From contig CM076151.1 in assembly GCA_038025085.1 (NCBI GenBank), positions 5,321,001 to 5,385,000 on the forward strand: DNA of 64,000 bases. The letters run 5' to 3'. Of this stretch, positions 11,219 to 23,004 are shown in pieces. Positions within the stretch are counted from its first letter, which is position 1. Every line of letters starts with the position of its first letter. The notes beneath the pieces are model-generated. The model made no database searches. It was not told where the DNA came from and was given only the letters and a program-made list of their open reading frames with translations. The stretch is from Tetragonia tetragonoides. Its lineage: Eukaryota; Streptophyta; Magnoliopsida; Caryophyllales; Aizoaceae. Position numbers and translations under genes: made by a program.

Positions 11219-12198
11219 ATGAACGATCCCAAGTATGGTTATCCTTATCCTGCCCAAGGCCAAGGTAAATATTGTCAAGTTTCTCCCTTTCTTCTTGATT
11301 ATTAATTCAACACCAAAATTTTGGATATTTTAAGCAATTTTTATACTGTCAATATGATCAAGTAATGATATCTAAGGTATTATACACATGGGTATTGATT
11401 TTGCAAATCAACAGTCTTTTTATCATTGTTTCTTTTACTTTACCAAATTCTTTTTGTATTGTTATGGTAATAAGTTTGTGAAAAAAGGCATCTACTTTGA
11501 GATGTGAAGAGTACTCCCTCCGTTCCAAAATCTCATCGTTTGCACGGGTTTTGGTTCTATAGAATTCCCTATACACTTGATTTTTGTGTACTCCTATAGT
11601 AGTAAAGAGTATGAATGCGCCTATGTATCATCCACGATTTAAGTTCATGGTTATGTGGTCACAGTTTCATGTTTGATGAGCACAATAATTACTTATACAG
11701 TTTTGAGGAATTGCGGTAACATACGTGATCCTAATAAATTACCATCTTAACTAAAACAGGTTACTACCAAGGACCTCCACCTCCAGTGATGGCACCACCT
11801 CAATACCAATACGGACCGCCACCGCCACAACAACAACAACCACAGAATAACCAGCGAGGATTTATTGAAGGATGGTATGTTTTTCTATATGAGCCCTGTT
11901 TTTAATTACAACAATCAATTAACTTTACTGTAACAATTAATTACTTGAACAACTGGTGTTGATTCTAACTGTAATGGAAACAGCCTCTCTGTGAGACTCT
12001 ATTCTCACAGGGGTAAGATTGCGTACAATTGACCCCCTTACCCTGCCTAGGCGGTAGACTCTTTGAAGGCACCGGGGTAATGTTGATGTTGATGCTAACT
12101 GTTGAATTGCGTTGTGATTTTGCAGCCTTGCAGCTTTATGTTGCTGTTGCCTAATAGATGAGTGCTGCTGTGATCCTTCTATTATTTGCATTACCTGA
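11219..12198 (+). CDS. CYSTM-family small cysteine-rich membrane-associated protein (WIH-type)
   Basis: Three exons join in frame: 11219-11264, 11760-11874 and 12126-12198 (234 nt, 77 residues), all with GT-AG borders. The N-terminal 50 residues are rich in Tyr, Pro, Gln and Gly (YGYPYPAQGQG, then PPPP and QQQQ runs). The C-terminus is the CYSTM module: GFIEGCLAALCCCC, then LIDECCCDPS. This family of short tail-anchored or palmitoylated membrane proteins is linked in plants to stress tolerance, and the WINDHOSE members to megasporogenesis. Exact function here is not known. Intron 2 holds a short SINE-like repeat at 11973-12090, and intron 1 contains a MITE end motif near 11514. The open frame that reads through the first exon is not the true gene model. 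Confidence 0.92.
11973..12090 (+). mobile_element. Short SINE-like repeat with TTG-type tail, copy 1
   Basis: Contains CAGCCTCTCTGTGAGACTCT, GGGGTAAG, TTACCCTGCCTAGGCGG and ends in GGGGTAATGTTGATGTTGATG. The same order of blocks occurs on the minus strand at 54640-54760. Flanks GATTCTAACTGT (11961-11972) and GATGCTAACTGT (12091-12102) differ at one base and look like a target-site duplication. It lies in intron 2 of the CYSTM gene, in gene orientation. A TTG-repeat tail is known from some plant SINE families. Confidence 0.75.
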
Positions 12199-13809
12199 GA
12201 GTTGCTGGTGACAAAGTGCTGAGCTAATGGACCAGAGAGTACTAATTGATGACCTGCAGTTGTTAATATATTACCTTTAGTTAGCAGTGTAACCATTAAA
12301 TATTTATTCTTAATGACTAAATGATTGTAAATGTTCAGGATAATCAATTCATGCTATATGCTCAACAATTTGATATACAATTTATGTATTGATCACAATT
12401 TCTGGTGCATATCTAATTTTCTGTTCATTTTTGCTATAAAAATTATTCCCTGATTATATATTCAGGGGTTAGTATTCAAAACATGGCCAAGAATTAACCT
12501 GACAGTTCAGCTCTTTGTTCATTTCATAGAGCTCAGAAAGTGTCTGATCAAAATGATTATGCCTAATCTCAATTCAAGATAATTTGTTTCTAAGTTTGAA
12601 GCATGATTCAACTGTAGACTTGTAGGTGATAAGTCTGATAACAGAACAAAATCTGACTCTTGTGTAACAGTAGTGATGCAGTTAGTGACAAGAACATATC
12701 CTCTTATATAAGTCGCCGAATCCAATACTAGACTTGTAGTTGGTGGTGCACCGCGCCATCAAGTTCTCAATCTCATAAAACTTCAGATTCAGTTGTAGAT
12801 GATGATCTGAAGTAATCTAATCTAGTACAAAAATAAGGCCACATAACTTCAATTTACAGAAATCTATATGTATTTTCAGTTTTTCATTGTATATGCAGTG
12901 TCTTTTAATCATATTCATGACAGTATAGGTGTGGTATATGTAATAATGTTACTCAAACAAAGACGGTTGATCCTGTAAAACAGACTGGAACAATAAGTGC
13001 TGCTAACATATGTATTTCATACCTTAAAGTGCTGATGAACTGGTGCGAGGTCGAAAACAAATACTAGTACTTACAGTACAATGTAACAAAGCCAAGAAAT
13101 TGATCATTATAATTGAATCTAGCAATTGATCACTGTTTTATAGAGAAACCATTGCCTTAGAAGCCTATTCACCTTGTTTGATTTAGTACACACAACACTC
13201 CCTAGGAACGTACACCGGAAATGAAGAGATGGAACGAACCTGACAGGAAGACTTGATCAGAACCACAAGAATTGCAGGAAAAAATGTTCTGCAGAAGATC
13301 ATGTATGCATAATTTTTCGGAAGACCCTTCAATTTTCAAACAGCATCAATAGATGATAAAAATGAAATCATTTGAGAATAGTTATAGAACAATGGACACA
13401 AAATTAACACAAGCAACTAGCAATGGATATCCTTTGCAGTGCTTACATGGTACTCTAGAAAGAACAATTCTGCACTGATTTCAGTCTGAACAACTCAAAG
13501 AAAGACTACTTTCACCTGGCAATTTCATTGATTTGGCATTATTGGATAAAGGTTTTATTTTTTTTTTCTTTTATTTATTTATTTATTATTTCTTGTAATT
13601 TGATGTGCAATAATTATAGGCCATTGACTTGATGTTTCAATCATCAAGGAGCATAATAGAAGTCCACTGAAAATGGGAAGATTACTTACCATACGAGTTA
13701 CCTCAAAATATTCTCAAGGATAATTGATACGGAGTATTATTACACTAGTTCACAAATTGCATTAGAACGTGGCATCAACTTAGTGGACATTTGGCATTAC
13801 TAATTGATA
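12199..13809. other. CYSTM 3' UTR and intergenic, no gene seen
   Basis: Sequence after the CYSTM stop is AT-rich and probably contains its 3' UTR. Minus-strand frames at 11937-12347 and 12519-12725 overlap the CYSTM gene or lack coding character. A T-rich tract lies at about 13555-13590. Nothing else is recognised before the LINE tail. Confidence 0.5.
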
Positions 13810-13847
13810 TTTTTTTTTTGGTGCGGGAGAGGGGCAAGCCCCTAAAA

Positions 13848-16800
13848 TTACAAAGGTCTAACACTACGTGGCCACGCCACACCAATCAGATCTGCCTGTA
13901 ACACAGAAACTAATTCGGGAGGGGGGGGGGAATCAAACAAGCAAAACTTCTCAACCTGATCACATCCAAAATTCGCTAACCAATCCGCGGCCTTATTTAC
14001 CTCTTTGTAGCAATGGGATAACTTCACCTCCCAGTTTGGCCTTGCAATCAATTCTCTTATTTTCCTGATCATAGATATTCCAGGACCACTTTGCACTGTA
14101 TCTCTTTCAACCAGCTGTATGACAGCTTTGGAGTCAATCTTGATGATCAGCTTGGAGATCCCCAATTCCATAGCCATTGTGATTCCACGCAGAAGAGCAA
14201 GGATCTTCGACCTCGTCACCGTGCAAGCTCCCAGATTTTCAGCAAAGGCACGAACAAAACTTCCTTGCTCGTCACGTATGAGTCCACCACCACCTGTGTT
14301 ACCTCGTGAAACTCCATCCGTATTGAGCATGTACCACCCCAAGGGCGGTTTTTCCCATTTTATCAATATCTTGACCTTCGGGCCGTCGAGTCCATCTCTA
14401 TGCTTCTCCTTGGCTAGCGCTTGTTTCATCTCATGAAATCTACGAAGGAGAAACTCAGCTGGATTCAATGGTACATCATCACCAAGGCCAAGGACTATGT
14501 TATTTCTCCATTTCCATAGCCACCATATAGTAGTGGCAAATTTCATAGGTCCTTCCGGGTCATGATTTGGGTCTGTAACATCAAGGTTATTGATAATCCA
14601 CTCTTGCAGTGGTGCTGACCAGAAGCTCGGGTTGATGGGTCGATCACTCAAGTGATTCCAGACCATAATCGATAGAGGACACCCTCTCACTATATGGTCA
14701 AGCATCTCCTCGTCAGCTCCACATCTCGTGCACCTTGGGTCAGTGGCAAGTCCTCTAGAGACTCATTGAGCGTTGCAAAGAACGCGATTATGGAGTGCAA
14801 GCCATAGGAACATACGAATTCTTTGTGAGACCGGGGCTCACCAAGCCATATCCCATTTCTTCTCATTTATGATCTCTCATACGTTGCTAATGAGTTTGAG
14901 AGCGGATTTAATTGTGAACTCTCCATAGCTCGAGCCACCCCAAAATATGGTGTCCTCTGCATCAGGGCTAGGAATAAGCGAGTGAGAGGCGAGAAGCTTA
15001 AGCGAATCAGGATGGAGGAGGTCCGCTATTTCATCCCACTTCCAGTCGCCTTCTTCACTCCAATATTCCTCCACTGTCCTATCTTGCACCTCCAAGGGAA
15101 TAGGCGCAATAGCAAGCGAAGAAAGAGGGTTTTCCGAGGCCCAACAATGGTCCCAAAAAAGAGTTCGCTTACCATGGCCTACTGCTGTTCTAGTACCCAT
15201 ACGAACAAAATTCGCATTCTCCACAATACCTCTCTAAGCATTTGAGGCATTATTCTGTGTAGTAAACATATCCAAATCACATCTACCTTTACAATATTTG
15301 GAGCGTAATACCTGTGACCATAAAGATGAAGGCTCGGCTAAAACTCGATACCCCAGTTTGGTTAACAAGGCTGCATTCGCTTGTCTTGTGGACCGGATAC
15401 CAAGCCCGCCCTCTTTTCTCCCTTTTTGGATTGTGTCCCAAGAGAGGAGATGGAATTTACGCTCCTCCGAGGTTCCTCCCCACAAGAATTTACGTGACTT
15501 TCTATCAATGTTGTCACAAATAGAGCGTGGGATCTTGGCTGTTTGAAGTGAGTAAACTGCAAGAGAGGAAAGAACAGATTTCGTTAAGGTTGTGTGCCCT
15601 ACTAACGAGATGCACTTCGTCTTCCAGCCACTCAATCTTTTATCCACCTTCTCGACTATGTGCTGATATGTAGCATTCGTAACCCGCCCATTAATGGTAG
15701 GCATGCCTAAGTAGAAGCCGAGGTCATCTGTGGAGTCAATACCCAGGATATTGCTAATTTCATTGCCTCTTTCAACAGTAACATTGTGAGAGAAACAAAC
15801 CCGAGATTTTGGGTAAGATACTAGTTCTCCCAAGGCATCACAGAAGCGTTGGAGGCACTGCTTGATTAACTGGGCTTGATCAGTCGAAGCCTCGACGAAG
15901 AGGACTATATCATCGGCGAAAAAAAGATTAGTCAATTTGGGCCCACCTCTACTGCAATAAGCGGGTTTCCATAGCCCTGCGTTGACCGATTCTTCAATAA
16001 TGTGGTTTAGTCGCTCCATACACATCACAAAAAGGTAAGGAGAGAAGGGGTCTCCTTGCCTTATACCTCTCGTAGGTGAAAATTCATCCGTAGGTTCACC
16101 ATTCCACAAGATCCTCATAGAGGGTGACAACACACAAAGCATAATAGTGTCAAGGAGTAGTTGAGGGATATGCATTTCGAGGAGGGTATCTCGAATGAAG
16201 TCCCAGCGTAATCTATCATAAGCTTTAGCTAGATCAATCTTGATAGCCATGTAGCCTTTTCCACCTTGCTTACTCCTCATGGTATGAAGAACCTCTTGCA
16301 CAATGATGACATTATCCGTGATCTGACGCCCCGGGATAAAAGCTCCTTGTGTAGGAGATATCATATAGGGAAGGATAAGTTTCAACCTATTAACAATTGC
16401 CTTTGTCACAGTTTTATAGAGGACATTACAAAGGCTAATAGGTCGGAATTGAGCAGCATATTGTGGGTGATCCACTTTGGGGATAAGAACCAAATGGGTC
16501 TCGTTTAGGCCCTCGGGAATAGCTTGGCCCCGAAGGATCTTGAGCGCAGCATCACAAAAGCTTAAATGAATAACGTGCCATTGTCGTTGGAAAAATAAGG
16601 CTTGAAATCCGTCTGGGCCCGGAGCTTTGTAGGCCCCCATGGAGAAAACAACAGCCTTGATATCACTAGGAGTAAAAGGCCTTGTGAGATGTTCAAAGTC
16701 CTCATTGAGGATGGGGGGAAAATAGTCAGTAGGGATATCAAGGATTGGTTGTTCCTGCGTGGCCTTGTATAGGTCACTAAAGAATGTGACCACAAGTTGC

Positions 16801-18230
16801 TTTACCTCTGTAGGTTCAAAAATCCACTCCTCACTTGTATCCTTGAGTGCTTCGATCTTGTTCCTCTTTCTCCTAATGAGTGTAGACGTATGGAAATATG
16901 TAGTATTGCGGTCACCATCCCTTAAGGACTCTAAACGCGAATTTTGGAACCAAAGCTCTTCTTCTTGATTGAGAACCTCATTAAGTTCTTGACGCAGCTG
17001 GTGTTCCAAATTATTGAGGAAATTATTTCCCCTCTCCGCAAAGGCACGTTGAATCCCCTTAATGCGTCCCCAAAGCTGACGTTTTTTCCCAAAAATATTT
17101 CCAAACGTAGTTTGGTTCCAATCTTGCAATTTAGTTGCAAATTTCATTAGGAATGGAACTATCGGAGCATCATCTTCCCAAGTGTTCTTGACAAACTCGT
17201 CAAATTTCTCGTGGGCCAACCATGCAGAGAGGAACCTGAATGGTTTTGGGCCTCGAGGCGGAGCAAGAAATCCATTCGTGTTGATGAGAAGGGGTGAGTG
17301 GTCGGAGTTGATTGCAGGCAAGTGTTTGACCGCACCTTCCCCTAAACAAACTCGCCAAGTCGAGGTGCAGAGTCCTCGGTCAAGTCTGGCAGCTTGACGG
17401 GTCTCCGAGCTTCTCCCACGAGACCAGGTGAACTTCGGCCCCAAGTAACCAAGGTCGATCAAGGAAGTATTTTCAATCCAGTTCGAAAATTGGTTGCATC
17501 TACGTTGCATCTCAGCATTCCCACCATGGCGCTGATCAAGTGAAGTGGTCTCATTAAAGTCCCCCGCCAACATCCATGGGAGGGGAAGTGAAGTCGCCAG
17601 CTGAGACAAGATATTCCACAATTCTTGTCTCTTAGTATGGTCTGGGCTTGCATAGACAGCAGAAAAGAACCAAGGTTCGTCTCCCCTGCGCTCAATTTTA
17701 ACAGTAATGTGCTACGGATGGAGAGAATGAATATCCACGATCACGTCATCAGTATTCCAATATAACCAGATCCCCCCACTATGGCCGTCAGCATCAACCC
17801 TACAATGGCCATCATAGTAGATTTGGGTGCCTAGTCTCTCCGCTCTCTCGCCATCAAGGTGCGTTTCTACGAGAGCAATAATAGATGGGTTGTTCATGCG
17901 AATAATCTCCTTCAGTGTCATGAGAAAATTCATGCTTCCCGCTCCTTGGACATTCTACACCAAGAAGCTTATAGGATTGGTGAAGGGTAACAAATTTGGA
18001 TATCTGTCTTCCATTAAAAAAGGTATATGATTAAGGGAGTCCACATAAGCCAAGCTTATCATGTCAATAACACGTGTGACCTCAGGAGGTACAAACATGT
18101 CAAAAAGTAGCTCCGGAGGGCTGATCATTGGGTCTTGGATTGGAACAATCCTGACCTCCATCTTGTGAGCTAGCGTGATCGCCAATCCCTTCACCGGGTT
18201 CTCGTGGCAGATGCTCGAGAATGCCGTCAG
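13848..18230 (-). pseudogene. LINE ORF2: endonuclease, reverse transcriptase, RNase H, with six premature stops
   Basis: One continuous minus-strand frame, broken only by stop codons at 17955, 17712, 15234, 14877, 14838 and 14763; I found no frameshift. The endonuclease part shows NVQGAGS, ALVETHLDG, AGDFNET and SDHSP, which carry the metal and catalytic residues. Reverse transcriptase motifs include YKAPGPDGF, RPISLCNVLYK, IKIDLAKAYDRL, RQGDPFSPYLF and the catalytic FADD at about 15905-15920. A Cys/His-rich zf-RVT segment follows (CTRCGADEEMLDHIVRGC). The RNase H domain has LNTDGVSRGN, IIKIDSKAV and NKAADWLAN. The acidic residue normally before the ALLRG helix appears replaced in TRSKILALLRG. 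Target-primed reverse transcription is the family's mechanism; this copy is dead. Confidence 0.93.
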
Positions 18231-18253
18231 AGAGGGGGGTATTATTGATACTA

Positions 18254-20131
18254 TTACGTTTGGGCAGAGAGGGAGAGGGAGGTGGTCATGTTGGCTAGGA
18301 GGGATGGGGGGGGGGGGGGGGTAGGGAGCAGGGAGATAGTATTGTTGGGTTCGTTAGCTGTCGTGGTGCTTGTCCTTGAGAAGATTCTGTTGGCTTGGAA
18401 GTTGGCGTAAGAGGTCGTGATTCTTCCTGCAAAGGATTTTTGATGGGCTTTGAGTGGCGTGGGTGATGGGGTGATTCGGTTGGCCGTGATTTGAGGGGAT
18501 GGAAAAGAGGAAGGAATTTTCTCTTGAGAGAATTCGAAAGGGTTTCCAATTCCTTGTGGATTGCTTTCCAGTTCAGCTTGTTGAGAGATATTCTCCACAT
18601 TCAAAGGATTTTCTTTTTGGAAGATAATATCCGAAATCACCATATTCTCAATATTCCCAGTAATCTCGTTCTCCTCCAAATTCTTTCCTAATTCTTCGTT
18701 GTTCAGTTTGGAGCTGTCCCCAAGATTTTCGCTAAGATTATTTCCAAAAATCACGCCCTGTGAAGGGGAAACTGAGTTTTGGTCAATATTGCCATCTTGA
18801 GCTAGGATTTGTTTGTTAACGTGATTTTCGCTTCTTTTCTTGGTTTGTTCCCCAGTTTCCTCCCCACAAAGATTTTTCAACGCATCAAATCTTGATCCAG
18901 CTTGAGTCTTGCGTTGGCCCTGCTGGGCCGGGTTCGAGTTTGGACCCTGTTTTGGGCCTTGACCAAGCGCGTTCCTGCTCTGTTCTTGGTTTTTGGCGTT
19001 CTCCTTCCATGGGCGTTTTCTTGGAGGTTTTTTAACATGCATCCACTCTCCTTAGGGCTCTGCAGGGTCTGGTTGAGTGATTGTTTTTGGAGCCTGAATT
19101 AGTCCATCTGATTCCATTGCCTGTGGATGATCACGTTGCTCATCAGTCCCCTCATTCGAAGTGAAACGAGCGCAATCTTCCTTAGTGTGGCCATTTTTGC
19201 CACAGTTGAAGCAAATGAGTTTTAAACCTCCCCATTGAATTTTCCATACTCGACCATGTAATCTGAACATAGATAGGAGGGGTTTGCTCAAGTCCACTTC
19301 CACACTAAGTCTTGTGAATTGAGCTTCTTTGCTGTAGCTGTATTGTGATCAGCTCTAACAATTTTTTCCCACTTTGTCTCCCAGACGTTTGAGGAAGTTT
19401 GTATCCACGTACTCTACGGAGAGGTAAGGGATACAGATCCACGCCGTTAGTACACGTATTGGAGAATCATCGGGCACAAAGTCGTGTACCCATTTGCGAA
19501 CTGTGAGGTAGCCATCATTAATCATCCAAGGGCCTTGTGTCAGCACAAAGTTGTAGTCATCAAGGTTTGAGAATTTAGCAACATAGTACTCAAATCCAAT
19601 ATCAATGAGGTCAATGAGGGACAAGTGCCCCTTCAGGCTCCATTTTGTTTTTAATTTCTTCATGAGTAAATAGTATCCTACCTTCTTCCCAAACATTTTG
19701 ATGATTAGGGTGTACTTCCATGGGTCACGAAGGCGTTTTTTCTCTTCTTTAGATAGGAGAATGGTGGGGCATCTTGGGTCGTCCCATTCTTCTGGTGGTT
19801 CATCATCATCTGAGATTGGGTCATCATCGTCCCAATGCTCTTCTTGTGTGCGTCGAATCCACTGTTGTTGCCCTGCGGCTGCCTTATTTCTAAGGCGGTT
19901 GACATATGATTCGAATGGCTGAGTTTGAGATTCATGGGGTGGGTTTTGAACCATTTGGGAAGGAGGAGTCTCCGGGACATGAGTGAGTTCATGTTGAGTT
20001 TGGGATTCAACATTGGCATGGAAGGTACGAAGGTCATAAGTTTTCCTTTTGGATTTCTTGTTGGAAGTGTTGGGTTCGTCGGGTTCTTTTGGCGAGGGAC
20101 AGGGAACTCTCTCTCTAGCGCTTTCTCTCAT
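18254..20131 (-). pseudogene. LINE ORF1: DUF4283-like region and CCHC knuckle, with premature stops
   Basis: ATG at 20131 opens a frame running to 18254 with internal stops at 19355 (TAG), 19349 (TGA) and 19052 (TAA). The first part has the DUF4283-like pattern (ILTAWICIPYLSVEYVD). The second has LKLICFNCGKNGHTKEDC, a CCHC zinc knuckle (CX2CX4HX4C) for RNA binding. Between about 19325 and 19367 the family-like sequence VRADHNT is in the neighbouring frame, so two compensating indels next to an A-run are likely. After the TAA comes GEWMHVKKPPRKRPW and a Q/N-rich tail ending in a proline run made by a G/C homopolymer at about 18306-18320. Confidence 0.88.
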
Positions 20132-20136
20132 ACATG

Positions 20137-20904
20137 AATTGATGTTTATGAATAAAAGATAAAATAAAAGAGGTCAACATACATGAATTGATGTTTATAT
20201 ATAAATGATCTATAGAGATGGGCATAAAGATAAAATAGCATACATAGATAACATAGACTAGAATGTTAGTCGTAGTTAGATGAGAACTATAGACCATGAT
20301 AGATTTACATTCAACACAACCATTTTCAACATCAAGATTAACTCCAATGTCTTTAAAGAAGCTTCTTTCTATCTAAGCAAAGTAAGGAGAATGGACCTTT
20401 TGTAAGCAGTATTACCCCTGTGAGAACATCAATATCAAAAGTCATTTTCATATATATTACTTATGAATCCAATTCAACACGAAACTGATGAAATTGAAAA
20501 ACTTGAGATCCATTATCCATACTAAAAACTTAACCTACCTACAAACCTTTCTTTTCATCTGTTTGTGACCTTCAACTCTACCATCTTTACATTACAATTG
20601 TGTTAACCTTCCTCTTCTCATTAATTCTCTCTCACTTGGGCAACAAGGAAAACCCATCCTATAACTTTTTCTCTGGCAACCACCACAGAGACCCAAAAAA
20701 AAGTAAACAGAAAAACCCACTCATTTCTCTTCATCTGTACAAATGAGTCTACCCTAAGCAAATGGGCACATTTCCATGGTGGTGGTACTAATAGCAACGA
20801 ACAACAAGCATCTTCAGTCCAAACTGAATGATTCACCAAACAACTAAAAGCTCCCAAAAGGACCAAATGGCAACCCAATTAAGCTTCAAGACTTATCAAT
20901 TGTA
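20137..20904. other. LINE flank and 3' UTR of the GTE gene
   Basis: A 21-bp sequence containing CATGAATTGATG occurs twice, at 20128-20148 and 20180-20200. From about 20600 to 20904 the minus-strand reading is the probable 3' UTR of the GTE gene. No separate gene is supported; the minus-strand frame at 20621-20878 is a UTR by-product. Confidence 0.5.
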
Positions 20905-23004
20905 TCAATGGTGAATGTTCTTGGATTCGTTGTCGCGTGATTGGGCATCATCAACATCCGAATCACTGCCAGAGGAACTCCCTGAATCAGAATCTGCAAA
21001 TGAATCAACACCAAACAACAATAAGCATCTTTTAACCACAATGTGACAACAAATATCAAAGGTTATTTAGCAATGTGGGCAGTTTATATACCACTAGAGG
21101 AGGAATCATCACTGCTAGAACTGCTTGAACTACTAGAACTACTACTTCCACCACCCTGCCTATCATCATCTTTCTCAATCTCCAATGGAGGAAAATTATT
21201 CACTGGCATTTCATCACCAATGTCAACATCCTCTTCCCCCATATCCGCACCACCTTTCTTCCCCTTCCCCGTTTCCATCATCATCATTCTATCACTCATA
21301 CCAACCTGAAAACCCAATCAAAATAAACATCATCAATAACAGCAAACACCCAATTCAAACAAGACATTAAAAATAATCACAATGCAATGAAAACCCAATT
21401 CAAAGATCAGCTCAAATTACCTGATTTCCATCATGAATACCCACATTGTTACCAGGAACACCCATCAAAGCTTGTCTCTTGATCTTACTAACCATCTTCT
21501 TGTAATTAGTCACAAACCTATCAAGCTCCCAAAGTGTCTCAGTATCAACAGCCTCAATATCAAGCTCAATCTCATCCCCTTCTTGTGTCAAATGCCCATT
21601 TCTCTTCTTTATAATCTGAATCACCTGCATCATCTTTTCCTCAGGCAAACTCTGCAACCCAGTTCCCAATTTGTGCTTCTCTTCCATACTCATCTCTCTC
21701 TTGTGCGGATCTTTAGCCTTTGGCTTTGGTAGCTTCCCACTTTTCACCGGCATTTGTGGCGCCGACACCTCAGGTGCAGGCGGTGGGGGCGGTGTAGGGG
21801 CACGAGCAGCAGGTGGCGGAACCGGAACTGGAGACGGCGCACGAGCAGCAGGAACTGGGGCTGGGACAGGTGGCGGTGGTGGTTCAGCCTTCGGTGGTGG
21901 CTCCAACCTCGGCATTTCAACACGCTCAACCCTTTCAGGCTTTTTCGGGGGATTCGAGATTCTAGGCAGCTCAGGAGAAGCGTGTTTACTCCAAGAACTC
22001 CCTTGAACCTCATCAACACCCACCAAAGATTCCTCTTTCTGGCGATTTTCGCTCTGATTTTCGATCTTTTGAACCCTACTAGGCTGATGCATCTGTTTCT
22101 CCATTTGAAACTTCTGATAAACCGGCCTAAAAATATCCTCAAATTTCGAAAGAAACCCTTGAGCCATACTATGAACTTCATGACCTTTAGGGTTATACAA
22201 AAGCGCATTGTTGAAAGTCAATCTGACATCAGCAGCAAATTCATCAGGTGTTGGGTACCGATTTTGCCCTAAATTCTTCTTAATCGTACCAAGATCCATT
22301 GGTCTCTTGATTATCGTATGATAATCATGTAACCCTAACGCAATCACATCAACCGGCTTGTCGAAAACAAACCCATTCTTCGTCTTAATCAGCTTCGTCA
22401 ACACCTGCGCACACATCTTCATTAGCTGCGGACTCGCCACATACGGCGGTTGTTCTCTCTCTCGTTGTTGAAACTCCCGTTGTTGTTTTCCATTGGCGTG
22501 ACGTTTCAGGTCTTTGTTGTTATTCGGGTGGGGAAACGCCATCGGCCGTTTCTCAGAAACGTTTCGGAGATCACCAGATTCGATTCGTGTAGACAGAGAC
22601 CGAACCCGATCGAGCTCACCCGTTAACCGACTCTTCAACGAACGAAGCTCCGATTTCGAAAACCGAGAAATGTCGAAGCTGACGTAACGAGAAAACGAGC
22701 CACCGTTTCCGCTTACGTCACCCTCTGGTGGAGGTGGGACCCGTCGATGACTAAACGACGCCGCATCATCAGACGCCGTTTGTTTAACAGCAACAAATTC
22801 GTCGCCGTTTTGGTGGTGGTGGTTGTGGTGAGAGAATTGATTTTGATGATTTTGTTTTCTAGGGTTAGGGTTAGGGTTAGGGTTAGGGTTAGAATGATTG
22901 TTGTTGTTAAGAAAAGGGATTTTGCCCATGTAACCGGCTGTTCTAGGTTGAGGATTTGATGGCCAAGTTGTGTCATTTCTGGTGGCTAGCACCGCTGACG
23001 CCAT
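20905..23004 (-). CDS. GTE7: GTE-type bromodomain and NET-domain transcription regulator (BET family)
   Basis: Three exons on the minus strand, 23004-21421, 21305-21092 and 20993-20905, join in frame to 628 residues. The N-terminus MASAVLATRND and MGKIPF matches the GTE2/GTE7 group as I remember it. A bromodomain spans about 193-293 (FDKPVDVIALGLHDYHTII, RPMDLGTIKKNL), with the acetyl-lysine-binding Asn at 271 in LLYNP. A proline-rich linker (365-415) leads to the NET/ET domain at about 436-505 (MSMEEKHKLG, LPEEKMMQVIQII, IDTET-like VDTETLWELDRFV). The C-terminus is acidic and serine-rich, with a run of 12 serines and a final SDSD tail. BET proteins read acetylated histones and recruit the transcription machinery in the nucleus. 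The exact orthologue among GTE2/GTE7 paralogues is less certain than the family. Confidence 0.93.
22861..22890 (-). repeat. Coding hexamer repeat of vertebrate-telomere type (AGGGTT)5
   Basis: Five exact AGGGTT units lie inside exon 1 of the GTE gene. On the coding strand they read AAC CCT five times and encode Asn-Pro repeats at residues 39-48. The plant telomere unit is TTTAGGG, so this is a coincidental or slippage-grown coding repeat rather than a telomere tract. Confidence 0.9.

Larger units (their letters stand above)
13810..20136 (-). mobile_element. Near full-length LINE (non-LTR retrotransposon), inactivated
   Basis: A minus-strand element with ORF1 (CCHC zinc knuckle), then ORF2 in the order endonuclease, reverse transcriptase, zf-RVT-like region and RNase H, ending in a poly(A) tail read as T-run 13810-13819. 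Length is about 6.3 kb, as for plant L1-type elements. AATTGATAT (13802-13810) on the 3' side and AATTGATGT (20137-20145) on the 5' side may be a short target-site duplication, with one mismatch. The 5' boundary is uncertain because a 21-bp sequence around it is repeated 50 bp further out (20180-20200). Three premature stops break ORF1 and six break ORF2, so it cannot move on its own. Confidence 0.93.

Noticed and set aside
11514..11535. CTCCCTCCGTTCCAAAATCT in CYSTM intron 1 as a full MITE
   Set aside because: Matches the left end of Stowaway-like MITEs, but no matching right end was found nearby.
21744..22272. Arg-rich frames overlapping the GTE gene on both strands
   Set aside because: Off-frame translations of the GC-rich proline/alanine-coding segment of the GTE exon 1.
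22861..22890. Interstitial telomere sequence
   Set aside because: It has the wrong unit for plants (AGGGTT, not TTTAGGG), is only 30 bp long and lies in frame inside an exon.
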